Source: Physella acuta (lineage: Eukaryota > Mollusca > Gastropoda > Physidae). From it: a stretch of 64,000 bases of DNA. The stretch spans positions 310,001 through 374,000 of the forward strand of contig NW_026733099.1 in assembly GCF_028476545.1 (NCBI RefSeq), written 5' to 3'. The position numbers and the translations under genes are program-made. Below the pieces are notes generated by a model. That model did no database searches and was not told where the DNA came from. It saw only the letters and a program-made list of their open reading frames with translations. Position 1 is the stretch's first letter. Each line of letters begins with the position of its first letter. Below are positions 47,196 to 60,533 of this stretch, in pieces.

Positions 47196-47434
47196 AACGT
47201 TTTAGTAACAAGCTCTTCTGTAATAAAGCACTAAAAAGTAGAAAATAAATTATACACAACTATTTAAATAACTATAAAGAAAAGCGTGGGTCTCTTAGGT
47301 ACATATTGGATACATTTACTAATATTTAAGAAGAGACCAAAGCTTTTCTTGATAGTTATTTAAATAGTAGTGTATAATTTATTTTCTACTTTTTAGTGCA
47401 TTATTACATAAAAGCTTGTTATTAAAACGTTTTT
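47196..47434. mobile_element. compact foldback element, about 105-bp arms
   Basis: Left arm (47196-47302) and right arm (47333-47434) are imperfect reverse complements ('agcactaaaaagtagaaaataaattatacac', 'tatttaaataacta', 'gaaaagc', 'ggtctctt') around a spacer of about 30 bp. The whole can form a long hairpin. It is MITE-like; no target duplication could be fixed and no other copy was seen. Confidence 0.75.
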
Positions 47435-47915
47435 TTTTAATGAATTTTTGTTTTCTGTACTTTACATGTTTTATTTACAATATTTACATGACTAAAAACC
47501 ATTGTCAAGTTTAAAGCTAAAGTTTCAGTAAAGTATTATGGGCTGTAAACCCGACTAAAAACCATCGCGCTACTATTGAACGTGATGACGCGCTTTTGAC
47601 GTAAAGCGCCCCCCCCCCCCACTCACTCCACGCCCAACACGGAGGTGATGACGCGTGGGGATAGAACTGCCTACTAATTCGGTCCAAATTTTAATTAATT
47701 CATATAAAATTAATTAGTCGACCAATTAAATCAAATTGAATGTCGTGATGCATTGTCTTCATGTCTTGACCCACGTATCAATTACGAACAGTATCTGTTA
47801 GTTATAAGTGCCTGCAATTTCACACGGCCCTTTCGATCTAGACAGACAGACAGACAGACAGACTGACGAGGAAGCAAGTTAAATAAAAGCTTGTAAAAAT
47901 ACATTATCACTACAT
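47435..47915. other. unrecognised sequence with simple repeats
   Basis: It contains a C run at 47608-47617, GC-rich words near 47560-47650 ('gatgacgcg' twice) and a (CAGA)n tract at 47840-47863. Confidence 0.4.
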
Positions 47916-48055
47916 CAGGGGTCGCAACTTGCGGCTCTTTAGATGCCAAGATGCGACTCTCGAGTTCCCTACACAAATATTAACCATATTTTTATTTTTA
48001 AAACTCATTAAATTATTATACTATAAAGAAAAACAACTTAAAATAAAATTAACTC
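47916..48055 (+). mobile_element. left end of a long-family hAT element, cut by satellite
   Basis: CAGGGGTCGCAACTTGCGGCTC, then 'gatgccaagatgcgactctcgagttcc' and 'tatactataaagaaaaacaactt', matches the 32129 and 175 copies. It stops where the 28-bp array starts. Confidence 0.6.
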
Positions 48056-48065
48056 TCTCTTTCTT

Positions 48066-49668
48066 TCTTCTCCCACACTGTATCACATAACCAACCTCTC
48101 CCACACTGTATCACATAACCAACCTCTCACACACTGTATCACATAACCAACCTCTCACACACTGTATCGCATAACCAACCTCTCACACACTGTATCACAT
48201 AACCAACCTCTCACACACTGTATCACATAACCAACCTCTCACACACTGTATCACATAACCAACCTCTCACACACTGTATCACATAACCAACCTCTCACAC
48301 ACTGTATCACATAACCAACCTCTCACACACTGTATCACATAACCAACCTTTCACACACTGTATCACATATCCAACCTTTCACACATTGTATCACATAACC
48401 AACCTCTCACACACTGTATCACATATCCAACCTTTCACACATTGTATCACATAACCAACCTCTCACACACTGTATCACATAACACACCTCTCACACACTG
48501 TATCACATAACCAACCTCTCACACACTGTATCACATAACCCACCTCTCACACACTGTATCACATAACCAACCTCTCACACACTGTATCACATAACCAACC
48601 TCTCACACACTGTATCACATAACCAACCTCTCACACACTGTATCGCATAACCAACCTCTCACACACTGTATCACATAACCAACCTCTCACACACTGTATC
48701 ACATAACCAACCTCTCACACACTGTATCACATAACCAACCTCTCACACACTGTATCACATAACCAACCTCTCACACACTGTATCACATAACCAACCTCTC
48801 ACACACTGTATCACATAACCAACCTTTCACACACTGTATCACATATCCAACCTTTCACACATTGTATCACATAACCAACCTCTCACACACTGTATCACAT
48901 ATCCAACCTTTCACACATTGTATCACATAACCAACCTCTCACACACTGTATCACATAACACACCTCTCACACACTGTATCACATAACCAACCTCTCACAC
49001 ACTGTATCACATAACCCACCTCTCACACACTGTATCACATAACCAACCTCTCACACACTGTATCACATAACCAACCTCTCACACACTGTATCACATAACC
49101 AACCTCTCACACACTGTATAACATAACCAACCTCTCACACACTGTATCACATAACCAACCTCTCACACACTGTATCACATAACCAACCTTTCACACACTG
49201 TATCACATACCCAACCTTTCACACATTGTATCACATAACCAACCTCTCACACACTGTACCACATAACCAACCTTTCACACATTGTATCACATACCCAACC
49301 TTTCACACATTGTATCACATAACCAACCTCTCACACACTGTATCACATAACCAACCTCTCACAAATTGTATCACATAACCAACCTCTCACACACTGTATC
49401 ACATAACCAACCTCTCACACAATGTATCGCATAACCAACTTCTCACACACTGTATCACATAACCAACCCCTCACACACTGTATCACAAAACCAACCTCTC
49501 ACACACTGTATCACATAACCAACCTTTCACACACTGTATCACATAACCAACCTCTCACACACTGTATCACATAACCAACCTCTCACACACTGTATCACAT
49601 AACCAACCTCTCACACACTGTATCACATAACCAACCTTTCACACACTGTATCACATAACCAACCTTTC
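48066..49668 (+). repeat. 28-bp minisatellite, about 57 units
   Basis: The unit is AACCTCTCACACACTGTATC plus ACATAACC. Variant units recur at an offset of 476 bp, that is 17 units: TATCGC at 48169 and 48645, and the AACCTTTCACACACTG block at 48345 and 48821. A 17-mer block has therefore been duplicated. The next matching block at 49185 is only 13 units on. Confidence 0.97.

Positions 49669-51443
<1,775 letters not shown>

Positions 51444-51527
<84 letters not shown>
51444..51527 (+). repeat. (TA)n microsatellite
   Basis: About 84 bp of uninterrupted TA dinucleotides, followed by TTTATT repeats. Confidence 0.98.
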
Positions 51528-51532
<5 letters not shown>

Positions 51533-52668
51533 TTTTATTTTTTATTTATTTATTTACTTATTGATTTATTTACAAACTATCAGGTGTGACGTTATTACCT
51601 TGAATTCTGCAAATGATTTTAGAATAAAACAGCATAAATCGCTACCTACAGTTGTTTCAAGTGATACCTTATCAGTGTTAGACGACATTTTGTTAATTTT
51701 TAGCCAAACAGTAGGCGTCCCTTTTTTAATAATATTTTGTGGGGTTTAAGTAATGTGTACATTGTTATGTATCATACATAGACACTCATGCATATCTCTG
51801 TAAGTTGTTTGAATATAACCACTATGGTAGAAAATGTGTGAGAAAAAGTCATTTTTTTGGCAATATGTTTTTATTCAAATTTTCTTATGCTCCTTTAACG
51901 AGTGAAAAAAGGTCATTGTTGAGATCACTGGTCTGAAAAAATTCAGGTAAACATTGCTAAACGAAAAACATTCAAAAGTCGTCTTGATATAACTGTATGT
52001 TCCCAAAACATGCTAATAAAATGAAGTAACTAAACTTACAGTTGAAAGAAAATCAGTTTAAATTTTAAACGATTCGTAAAATGTTAATGATAATATCCAT
52101 TACACAAATAAAAACAAATCACAATACGGATCCTTATTGTTCTATGCTCTTGTCCAACATTTGATTTTCAAAATTATTAACACACTTCATTTTCTTAAAA
52201 CTTTAAAAAAATTTAGTATATGCAGTCGCATACAGATAGGCGTTTACTATAGTGGGCATCTATACTTTACAATTTACTCAGCAACAGATGCCACGTTAAA
52301 ACAAAAACACACTCCACATCGCGATTTTATATCATGACAAGACAAATACACTTCTAACACATTTGATGCTTGAAGGCCTGCACAAAAACGACACAAATTA
52401 CCATACACACATTTTGTGTATTTTGTGTGACACATTAAAAAAAAGTTCCATGACATGATCACACAACATGGTTCCTATCATTGAACTTAGCCGGACAGGG
52501 CCTCATCTGTTAGCTTCAAAACACCACCAAAAATTCAACAAAAAAACCAAAATATTATATCTTTCAAAGTTCGTGACAATCAAACAAAGACAAAATATCT
52601 TAATATTTTCAACATGATTTTCTAGCTCGTTATATTGAAGCAACACGATATACTATATATATATTTCA

Positions 52669-52750
<82 letters not shown>

Positions 52751-52815
52751 AGGCGAAATCCAAAATTATACTTTATGTTGCTGCAAATCTTGCATATAAT
52801 AATTATACTTTTACA
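51528..52815. other. AT-rich sequence with one (TA)n tract
   Basis: 51590-51650 shares 'gattttagaataaaacagcataaatcgctacc' with 45950. A TA tract lies at 52675-52745. No gene, SINE or terminal repeat was recognised in the rest. Confidence 0.4.
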
Positions 52816-53336
52816 CAGGGCCGGCGCTACCTATAAGGCGAACTAGGCGGTCGCCTAGGGCGCTTTCCATAGGGGGGCGCACATATGTGAAATCGCCATT
52901 ATTAAAAAGTACGTAATAATTGATAACTTTGATTATATTACATTAACTATATACACAGACGTAGCGATCTATTTAAGTGTCCAGTACGAACGATTAATTT
53001 TGCGCCACATCTTGCTAGTTGGTGAAAATGAGCCCCCACCTCACACATTTGAAAAGGTCGGGGCGCTTTTTAACCAGTGTTTTTTCCAGACTTTTTTTCT
53101 CCGGGGGCACTTGAAATTTTCGGGAGGAGGGGGGGGGGGGGCGGACAATGTTAAAAGTATATATGGTCTATATAAATTCCATTTCGTTCGGGGGGGGGGG
53201 GGGCGGTATAGATGCCCGGATTTGGTGTCGCACAATTGATGTAGAACACAATTTAAAAAGTCTGTAGTACCAAGTAACAGTCCACATTCCTTATTTCGAC
53301 AGTATATAAATCAGTAATAAGCTCTTTATATTTTTA
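52816..53336 (+). mobile_element. CAGGGCCGGCGC element with a nested hAT MITE
   Basis: The order CAGGGCCGGCGC, 'ggcgaactaggcggtcgcctagggcgc', 'ggggcgctttttaac', 'ggtgtcgcacaattgatgtagaac', 'ccaagtaacagtccacattcctta' is the inverse of 39372-38948. At 53075-53219 it is split by a CAGTGTTTTTCCAGAC hAT MITE with two G runs, whose right end has decayed. Confidence 0.65.
53075..53219 (+). mobile_element. nested hAT MITE of the G-run family
   Basis: It starts CAGTGTTTTTCCAGAC and carries 'cacttgaaattttcggg' and 'tttcgttcggggg' as at 29968. It ends near 'gatgcccgg' without a clear terminal CTG. Confidence 0.65.
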
Positions 53337-54149
53337 CCTTTCACGTGCCGGATGGTAGGGTAAATAAAATGAAAATTCATTCAATTACACATAGCTGAAC
53401 ATTAAATTGATTTCGCAATAGCATTAAGGTTTTTGGCTTTAAATTCGCCTATATTTAAAATTAAGCTTAGGGGAGTTAATAAATAAATGTAATGGCAAAA
53501 AAACAACAATCAAATCTAAGGTATATTTTTAATAGAAAATTAAATTTGGAGATAAAAAATAAAAAATCAAGTAGCAATTTAAACATAACAACTATTTTTT
53601 TTTATAACCAGCTGTGTTAAATACACGTAGACAGTAAAATTGGGCATTAGCGTTTTCTATAAGTAAAATCACTTACATTATATTATGATGGGATTACGGG
53701 CAATGTTGCTTCTTCTTCTTCGTTCTTAATTTTTAGTGTTAGTTCTACATAATAGGCATTATTCACTTATAGAAAATTTACATTGCAAATTATAATTGGT
53801 CCTAATAACTTCTTCAACATTATATTGTACTGTACATAATCCTCTGATCCCAAATTTCAGCAAAATGAATGTACTTTTGGAAATCATGGGATAGGGAAGT
53901 AAAGGACCAAAACATTATACTGTTTTTTTTTTAAACTCACATATAAGAAGCTGACTGAGACATATGAAAGACTACAAGTTACAACTAGATACTGAAATGC
54001 AAATTGGTATCAATTTTGGTGTAATAAATGCACAGATAATACTTAAATGTACACTGGCATGCTTTATATTTACATTATTTCTGTTACAATTCTTACAAAA
54101 TCAACATTAAAATTTTGCATTTGACCATGTAAAAAAAAAAAAAAATTAT
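53337..54149. repeat. hairpin-end family fragment, SINE tail and unrecognised sequence
   Basis: 53340-53690 matches 15780-16140 ('aaattcatt', 'ttggctttaaattcgcct', 'agacagtaaaatt'). 53707-53750 ('ttcttcttcttcgttcttaatttttagtgttag') is the inverse of the tail at 62930-62970 of the dimeric SINE. 53750-54130 is unrecognised. Confidence 0.5.
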
Positions 54150-54499
54150 TTTTTAGTGTTGGGAGAGATCGAGCCTTATCTACCAGAGGGCATGAACTCG
54201 AGACCCCCTTTTCGAATTTATCAACCATGAGCCTTGCCGACTCTATCATGCTTCCATCACAATTAAGGATTACGTGTCAACCGGTTATGCGCCATTGAGG
54301 CCATTGACTCCGATTTCAGCCTGCCTTTTTTTTTGGATTTGTCAAGAACAAACTACAAGGCAGCAGTTGTTTTGATTTTGCAGTTGTCTCTCCTAGAAGA
54401 GTGGCTGTCCCCAGCTAACGAGCCTCATCTGCCCGATGGATCGAACTCGAGACATTACGGTTTAGCAACCATGAGCTTCACCGACTCGACCACGCCGAC
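54150..54499 (-). repeat. dimeric tRNA-headed SINE
   Basis: This is the inverse of 62576-62950. Two tRNA-like units, each with TGGTCGAGTCGG-type A boxes and GAGTTCGAACC-type B boxes, lie at about 54430-54499 and 54165-54250. They are joined by a 180-bp linker ('agctggggacagccactcttctaggagag'). The head resembles a serine-type tRNA 5' half, but acceptor pairing is absent. Confidence 0.7.
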
Positions 54500-54518
54500 C
54501 CCCAAAGTTGCTTCTGAT

Positions 54519-54784
<266 letters not shown>

Positions 54785-55697
54785 ACTAGCTGTATGCCAT
54801 TGCTTCGCTATGATGTAAACTAAATTGATAGTAGTACTGTGAATAAATAAGAAGAAACACACAATGTAGGCCGAAAAACACAACAATTGATCACTTTAAA
54901 CCAAAAAAAAATCAAACAAAAAACAAAACAAAAATATACTCACAATACAACCAAAAAACAATTAATTTAACATAATCTGTTTTGTAATCCTTGTAAAAAA
55001 CTATTTGACATAATGAATCCTAGAATATTAATTAAGACACGCGAACTTGGGGAAATAATCACTCTCTTAATATAACTATGTATATTTCTACACATTTAAT
55101 TGTAAATGTCAAAACAGATCAATAATTATTTTAATATGTATTATAATAGCTTAACACTATTTATCTTTACAAAAACATGTTGTCTACAATCAGAATTAGA
55201 TATATTGTTATCGTAAACGCTAAAATATTACAGCATAATGGACGTTTTTTTTAAATCATAGTTGGTAAAAAAATCAAAATTTTCTATCTAAAATAAAAAA
55301 CTAAATCTAATAGGTAGAACAGTCTGAATAATAGCTTACATATAACTAAATTATTGGTCTTGCAGTTTCAATCACTCATTTTTTTATAATTAGCTACTGT
55401 TTTTGTGTGTTCTTTAAAGATCTTTTTTTTAACATAATGATATGTTGTGGGTTAGATCTTTGAATTACGGGCGACATCATTGACGGGGGTAGGTGTAGCA
55501 GACACGTATCTAGTTGGCCTGGGTGACCGTAATGGGGGTAGTTTATTAGCAGGGTCTGACATTTTAATCAGGTAGGCCCTACTCCAGAACTGAGGCGACA
55601 TGCAAATTAGGTTAGACCGAATGGACAAGACAAAGAAGTGAGGACGATGAGGGTTAGGAAACAGTCGAATCTAGGCAATCGGGGTTGAGACTTTGTA
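54785..55697. other. AT-rich sequence, nothing recognised
   Basis: No repeats shared with other parts of the window and no credible frames were noticed. Composition becomes less AT-rich from about 55440. Confidence 0.35.
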
Positions 55698-55705
55698 GAG
55701 AGAGG

Positions 55706-55898
55706 CAATGGCGTAGACAGGGGGGATAGGGGGGTCATAACCCCCTCACAGACCCCGCGGTATATATGTATAAAGTATGAGTGGGTGCAAATCGAAAGTT
55801 TGAGGGAAGGGGGGGGGGGGCGCAACTTGAAAGTTTGTCCCCGGGTAAAAAATTGACCCCCCCCCCCCTCCCATGAGACGATCCTGGCTACGTTACTG
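55706..55898 (+). mobile_element. hAT MITE, CAGTGGCGTAGC family, complete
   Basis: 193 bp with ends CAATGGCGTAGACAGG and CCTGGCTACGTTACTG and a perfect 8-bp target duplication GAGAGAGG (55698-55705 and 55899-55906). It includes 'gcaaatcgaaagtttgaggg' as in the 37345 element, and G and C runs. Confidence 0.92.
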
Positions 55899-55906
55899 GA
55901 GAGAGG

Positions 55907-56795
55907 ACGTATACAAGTGTAGAGTTAGGGAACAGTGTAGTGACAATAGTGTAGGAGACATTGAACAGTACGTGTAGGCAACACAATTATATTATGTAGT
56001 AACGTGAAGCCTATTGTATTCAAGCATCGGATGTATAATAATTAAATGTTGTGTATCAAGCTGATCTTCTAGTTTTTATTGAATGCACGGAATTGAGAGT
56101 ATTCTCGTCCTCGTCACAGAGTTAAACTATATGTTTGTATGTAAGAAGGAAACTAACAGAATAATAAGAAGAGAAGGCAATTTATCCCACCACAATCATG
56201 ATATTAGGGTGTAGGGGATGGGAGCGGGTGGATGTGAGGGAGTTATTGATGGTGATGGTAGAACATGCATGTTAGGTGATTAGGAAACTGGAGTGGCTTA
56301 GCCGTTAAGAGCTAGACAGATAGCCTAAAAGTCTCGAGTTTGAATCTGAGTTTAAATCAATAGAACGTCCACTGAGTCCGAATAGTACCAAACACAACTT
56401 ACAAAAGCGGTTAGGTATAGTGCCGACTACAATATCGACTTCTATGCCGAGGTCATTGAAACATATGCACCCTACTTCATCTGGCCCGTGCGTCTTCGGA
56501 AAAAAACGAGAAAAAAATACTATGAGTATATGGAAACGTTGTAGGTAACTCTAGAATAATTCGAATCATACCCTCCTTCTCTAGCCTGTTTACTTTAAAA
56601 TGTAAGCTAGTGTATAGTACACTATACGTGTGTTTTACAAGATTGCAGTTGACATTTATAATATGTATATTATGTGTGTAGTTTGGGAATGAGATTATTT
56701 AATGTACATGAGTTTGTGTTATGTAAATAATTGACAAAATCCTTTACAATGTATTATACTTTTAATGCAGTGATTTATGATTTCACTTAAATAAG
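55907..56795. other. mixed sequence containing a tRNA-like SINE head
   Basis: Apart from the tRNA-like unit at 56290-56353 nothing is recognised. 'gagtgg..gttaagagc' and 'actgagtccgaatag' give it a SINE-like character. Confidence 0.35.
56290..56353 (+). repeat. tRNA-like SINE head
   Basis: TGGCTTAGCCGTTAAGAGC (A-box like, about 56294-56312) and GAGTTTGAATC (B-box like, about 56336-56346) are tRNA-spaced. No closing acceptor stem was found. Confidence 0.45.
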
Positions 56796-56803
56796 CTTTA
56801 AAG

Positions 56804-57117
56804 CAGTGGCGTAGCGAGGTCGGGTGTCACCCGGTGCGGCACTTAATGGTGTCACCCCCCATAGGCGTAGCGACCCTTCCCGGGGACAAACTTAGAAGTT
56901 TTCGATTTGCACCCTCCCTCAAACTTTCGATTTGCACCCTCCCCCCTCAAGTTTTCGATATGCACCTCCCCCCTCAAACTTTCGATGTGTACCCCCCACC
57001 TCAAGTTTTTCTCTCTATATTTTGCTATTTTTTGCCTTGGTGTCACCCCCCTAAATGGTGTCACCCGGTGCGGTCCGCCCCCCCGGACTCTTCCCCCCCC
57101 CTCTCGCTACGCCTCTG
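56804..57117 (+). mobile_element. hAT MITE, CAGTGGCGTAGCGAGG family, complete
   Basis: 314 bp with ends CAGTGGCGTAGCGAGG and CTCGCTACGCCTCTG and a perfect 8-bp target duplication CTTTAAAG (56796-56803 and 57118-57125). A second 'ggcgtagcgaccc' inside and repeats of 'tttcgatttgcaccctcccc' suggest internal duplication or nesting. Confidence 0.93.
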
Positions 57118-57125
57118 CTTTAAAG

Positions 57126-58464
57126 TAATGCATACAATGCAGCTTTAGAGTTTCCGTTACTGTGTATGATATAGTAGGTTTCGTCTTTCAGCTCTGCCTT
57201 AATAATAAGTTGAATGTTAATAGTTTTATACAACAATGTATTCGATTTTATTTCTATTTTACTTCTTAAATAATGTCATCTGTTTAAAATAAATTAAATC
57301 ATAACGCCCGTTTACATATTTTTATTTCAGCTTCTTCACAATTTGAAGCTTAAAATTGAAAATACCTCCCTTAGATTTTGTGTTAAACGGATGCAAATGT
57401 ATAGCCAAAGGCTCAATTTAAAAAAAAAAAAGATCAACTCGATATTTAGAATTATGATTAAACGTAGCTGTACTTCCCATTAAAAAAAATATAAATACAA
57501 TCACAAGTAAAATGACATTTAAATTATGTTTTCAAAATTCGATACGTGTATAGAAACGTTGTACAACAATACAAATACAAATTAAAATCATTGTGTTTTA
57601 CCTAATCAACTATACAGAGCAAAAATGTATTTTACATTTGGTTATTATTAAATTCAATTGTAAATTAAAAAAAAACAGATTAAAAGTTAACATAAAATTA
57701 TCAAACGTTGTGTAGATATGTTAGGCTTTAATGTTATCAATAATCACTGGGTTTTTTGTTTTTTCGAATAATAGAAGTTTGGACACATTTTATTTGTTTA
57801 TAACTTTAGGACATAGAGTCTATATGTTTTTTTCCGCCTCAGACATGTAATTTACAGCGTCAGTTTGCTTTAGTATTACAATTTTCATCATCGGCTTGTG
57901 AGGACTGGTACGTATTTACAATATTAATACTTCTTTCTTACTTGTAACTTACAAAACGTCTAATTACAATTTTATCTTTAAAAAGTAAATGATTCAATGG
58001 ATTTTTTTTCCTTCAGCGTGGTGAGCTAAATGGGGTATATAATTTAAGAAGAGCTGAAGTAAATATCAAATTACAGAAAATTAAAATGATACCAAATTAA
58101 AAAGTAACCGAAAGGATACTATAAAAGCGATCTTAACAATAGCATAACTTGTTAAGTAATAATAATGTATAGTATGTTTATAATATAGCAATAATTTTAA
58201 ACACACTTAACGAAAAACAATCAGAATAAAAGAAAAACGTGTGTTTAAAATGGCTTAACAAAAATGAAATAGCAATCTCATACATTTAATTTTTCAACTA
58301 AATGCTTATCAATAAAAAAAATATGTTTATACATTAGCTTCAGTTTTAAAAGGAGGGGATTGTATCGTCGAATGCAGGATTATTGTTGTGTAATCAAATC
58401 TTCGTCTATGTATAATTTAATTAAATATCATTTTGTCAAGCCTACCAGCATATTAATAATGTTA
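57126..58464. repeat. hairpin-end family fragments, otherwise unrecognised
   Basis: 57340-57420 has 'aaaatacctcccttagatttt' and 'tagccaaaggctc' landmarks. 57840-57960 shares 'catcggcttgtgaggactg' with the inverse of 10460-10485. The rest is AT-rich. Confidence 0.45.
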
Positions 58465-58800
58465 AATGTGTTTCCAACTAAAACATTGAATTCTGAATTA
58501 GATATGTCTAATATAAAAGATATATCTATGTAATCTTAGTCTTGGTTTACACAGAAAAACAATAATTTGCTCTCAGATGACAGTAGTAGTATATTAGGTC
58601 ACTTTTGGTTAGTATTTTTGGCGGAGGAGCGCAGGGTGAGGAGCAATGACATATAGCAAAATACTCGGGAGCAGGGAAGGGTGAAGGTACAATGACATCG
58701 CGATATTTGAAAACATGGCGATGTTTAACCTCAACCAAAAAAGGCAATGAACCTAGAAGAAAGACGAATATATATCTTAGTCTTGCAGCAGATTACCTTC

Positions 58801-59003
58801 GCTGAATCACACCGGATTTAAATTGGCGATTGTTAGCCAATTCATGAACAAAAAACACTTTAAATCTTAGAGAGCTTATAGATGGGACCGATCTTAATTT
58901 TCCTACAAATTCTGGTGTTAGTATGAGTCGCGTCTGCTTTGAGCGCCTATTAAGTTTACAGGATGAAATTTTAAAAGCCTTTGATGAATTGGAAAAACGT
59001 TAA
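58801..59003 (+). pseudogene. fragment resembling the PC4/p15 (SUB1) C-terminal domain
   Basis: The stretch ending at the TAA at 59001-59003 reads NLRELIDGTDLNFPTNSGVS and later FERLLSLQDEILKAFDELEK. This follows the order of the PC4 single-stranded-DNA-binding domain: a strand with an IRE-like motif, a proline before a G-[IV]-[SA]-[LM] strand, then an amphipathic helix with aromatic and leucine residues, as in human SUB1 ([35 protein letters not shown]). AATAAA follows immediately after the stop. Codon use is clean compared with the surroundings. The N-terminal part of the domain is not intact, and upstream the sequence joins arm-like DNA at a deletion junction. Whether the parent protein was a coactivator-like factor of the element or a captured host exon is unknown. 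Confidence 0.5.
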
Positions 59004-59039
59004 TAAACAAATAAAATATAAAAAGAGTTTTGTTCTAAT

Positions 59040-59085
59040 TTAGTGTGTATGTGTGTAAGTGTGTGTGTATGTATAGTTAGCCGGT
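59040..59085 (+). repeat. GT-rich simple repeat
   Basis: A short GTGTGTATGTGTGTAAG tract follows the PC4-like fragment. Confidence 0.7.
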
Positions 59086-59669
59086 TGCTCAGCCTAAGTG
59101 TGGTACCATAATGAAATAGAGAAGACACTCGACACGTCTTTTAAAATGTAAACAAACGTGCACGAGGTGGACTTAAAATAAAGCCTTGATGGTCCATTGG
59201 GTGTGACCGATATTAAAAACTTTGCTGGTGAATCGATACGTAACATCTGTTACCACAGTTAACGTGGAGACGCGCTTAATGGCTCGCCTTAATTACCATA
59301 ACCCCTGCAGTGTTCGCTTCGCGAACCCACATAAATCCGCGATGCATGACCAAATTTAATTAGGTGGACCATTATACTGATGGTCAGTGGGTGCGATCAA
59401 TATTAACTTGGCCCTTGTACGGTGGTTGACAAGAACAAAAGATCGCGGATCGCTATGTAACACGTGTTGAACGGCTGGTTAATGGATGTTATACAAAGAC
59501 TGTTCTAGTACATGCTAGCACACCCCTCCCCTCAACCCCCGTCATTACTCTCCGTTTACTATAAAACATACATACAATCAAATAAACAAACCAACAAGTA
59601 AACAAATATAAAATTTAAAATTAAAAAATAATAATTTAAAAAATTTAAAAATTTAAAAAAATAAACTCC

Positions 59670-60170
59670 AATTACGTAACTCGTTAATAATAATTAAACT
59701 AATTAAAATAAGTTAATAATAATTAAACTAATTAAAATAATTAAAATTACAAAATTTAAAAATTTAAAAAAATTTAAAAATTTAAAAAATTAAAATCCAA
59801 TCACGTAACTACTCAATAAAAATTTAAAATTTAAAAAATTTAAAATTTAAAAAATTTAATAAATTAAAATCAAATCAATTAAATCAAACTAAAATTAATT
59901 AAAATTTAAAAAACAAAATAAAAATAATTTAAAAAAAAAAAAAAATTAAAATCAAATTACGTAACTCGTTAATAAAAAATTACACAATATAAACAAAGTA
60001 ATTAAAATCAAATTAATTAAAAACACATTAAAATTACGTAACTAGGTCAAAAATTAATTAAAATTTTAAAAACTCATTAAAACTAATTTAAAAACGCATT
60101 AAAATTACGTAACTAGGTCAGTGATTACGTCACAAAGTCACTAATTACGTCACAAGGTCAATGATTACGT
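59670..60170 (+). repeat. TTACGTAA / TTACGTCA cluster of the 58.6 kb element
   Basis: TTACGTAA occurs about four times and CACGTAA once, followed by three TTACGTCA sites at about 60125-60168, in the order and orientation of the right arm of the palindrome (26285-26815). The intervening AT-rich DNA has diverged much more than these octamers. Confidence 0.65.
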
Positions 60171-60303
60171 CACAAGGTCACCAAAAGGTGACTCACCCTT
60201 CACTCCTCCGCCAACACCAGTTGGCGTAGTATTTTACTATATGTCGTTGTACCTGCAGCGCATCCTGCTCACCCACCCTCCACATCCCGATGCGGCAGGC
60301 TGG

Positions 60304-60533
60304 GAGTATTTTGCTATATGTCATTGTACCTTCACCCTTCCCTGCTCCCGAGTATTTTGCTATATGTCATTGTACCTTCACCCTTTCCTGCTCCCGAGTA
60401 TTTTGCTATATGTCATTGTACCTTCACCCTTTCCTGCTCCCGAGTATTTTGCTATATGTCATTGTACCTTCACCCTTTCCTGCTCCCGAGTATTTTGCTA
60501 TATGTCATTGCTCCTCACCCTGCGCTCCTCCGC
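60304..60533 (+). repeat. 46-bp tandem repeat, five units, in the right TIR
   Basis: GAGTATTTTGCTATATGTCA starts at 60304, 60350, 60396, 60442 and 60488. The unit is present once at the left end (about 58640-58690) and as two or three diverged copies in the palindrome arms. Open frames of 75-104 codons across it are artefacts. Confidence 0.95.
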
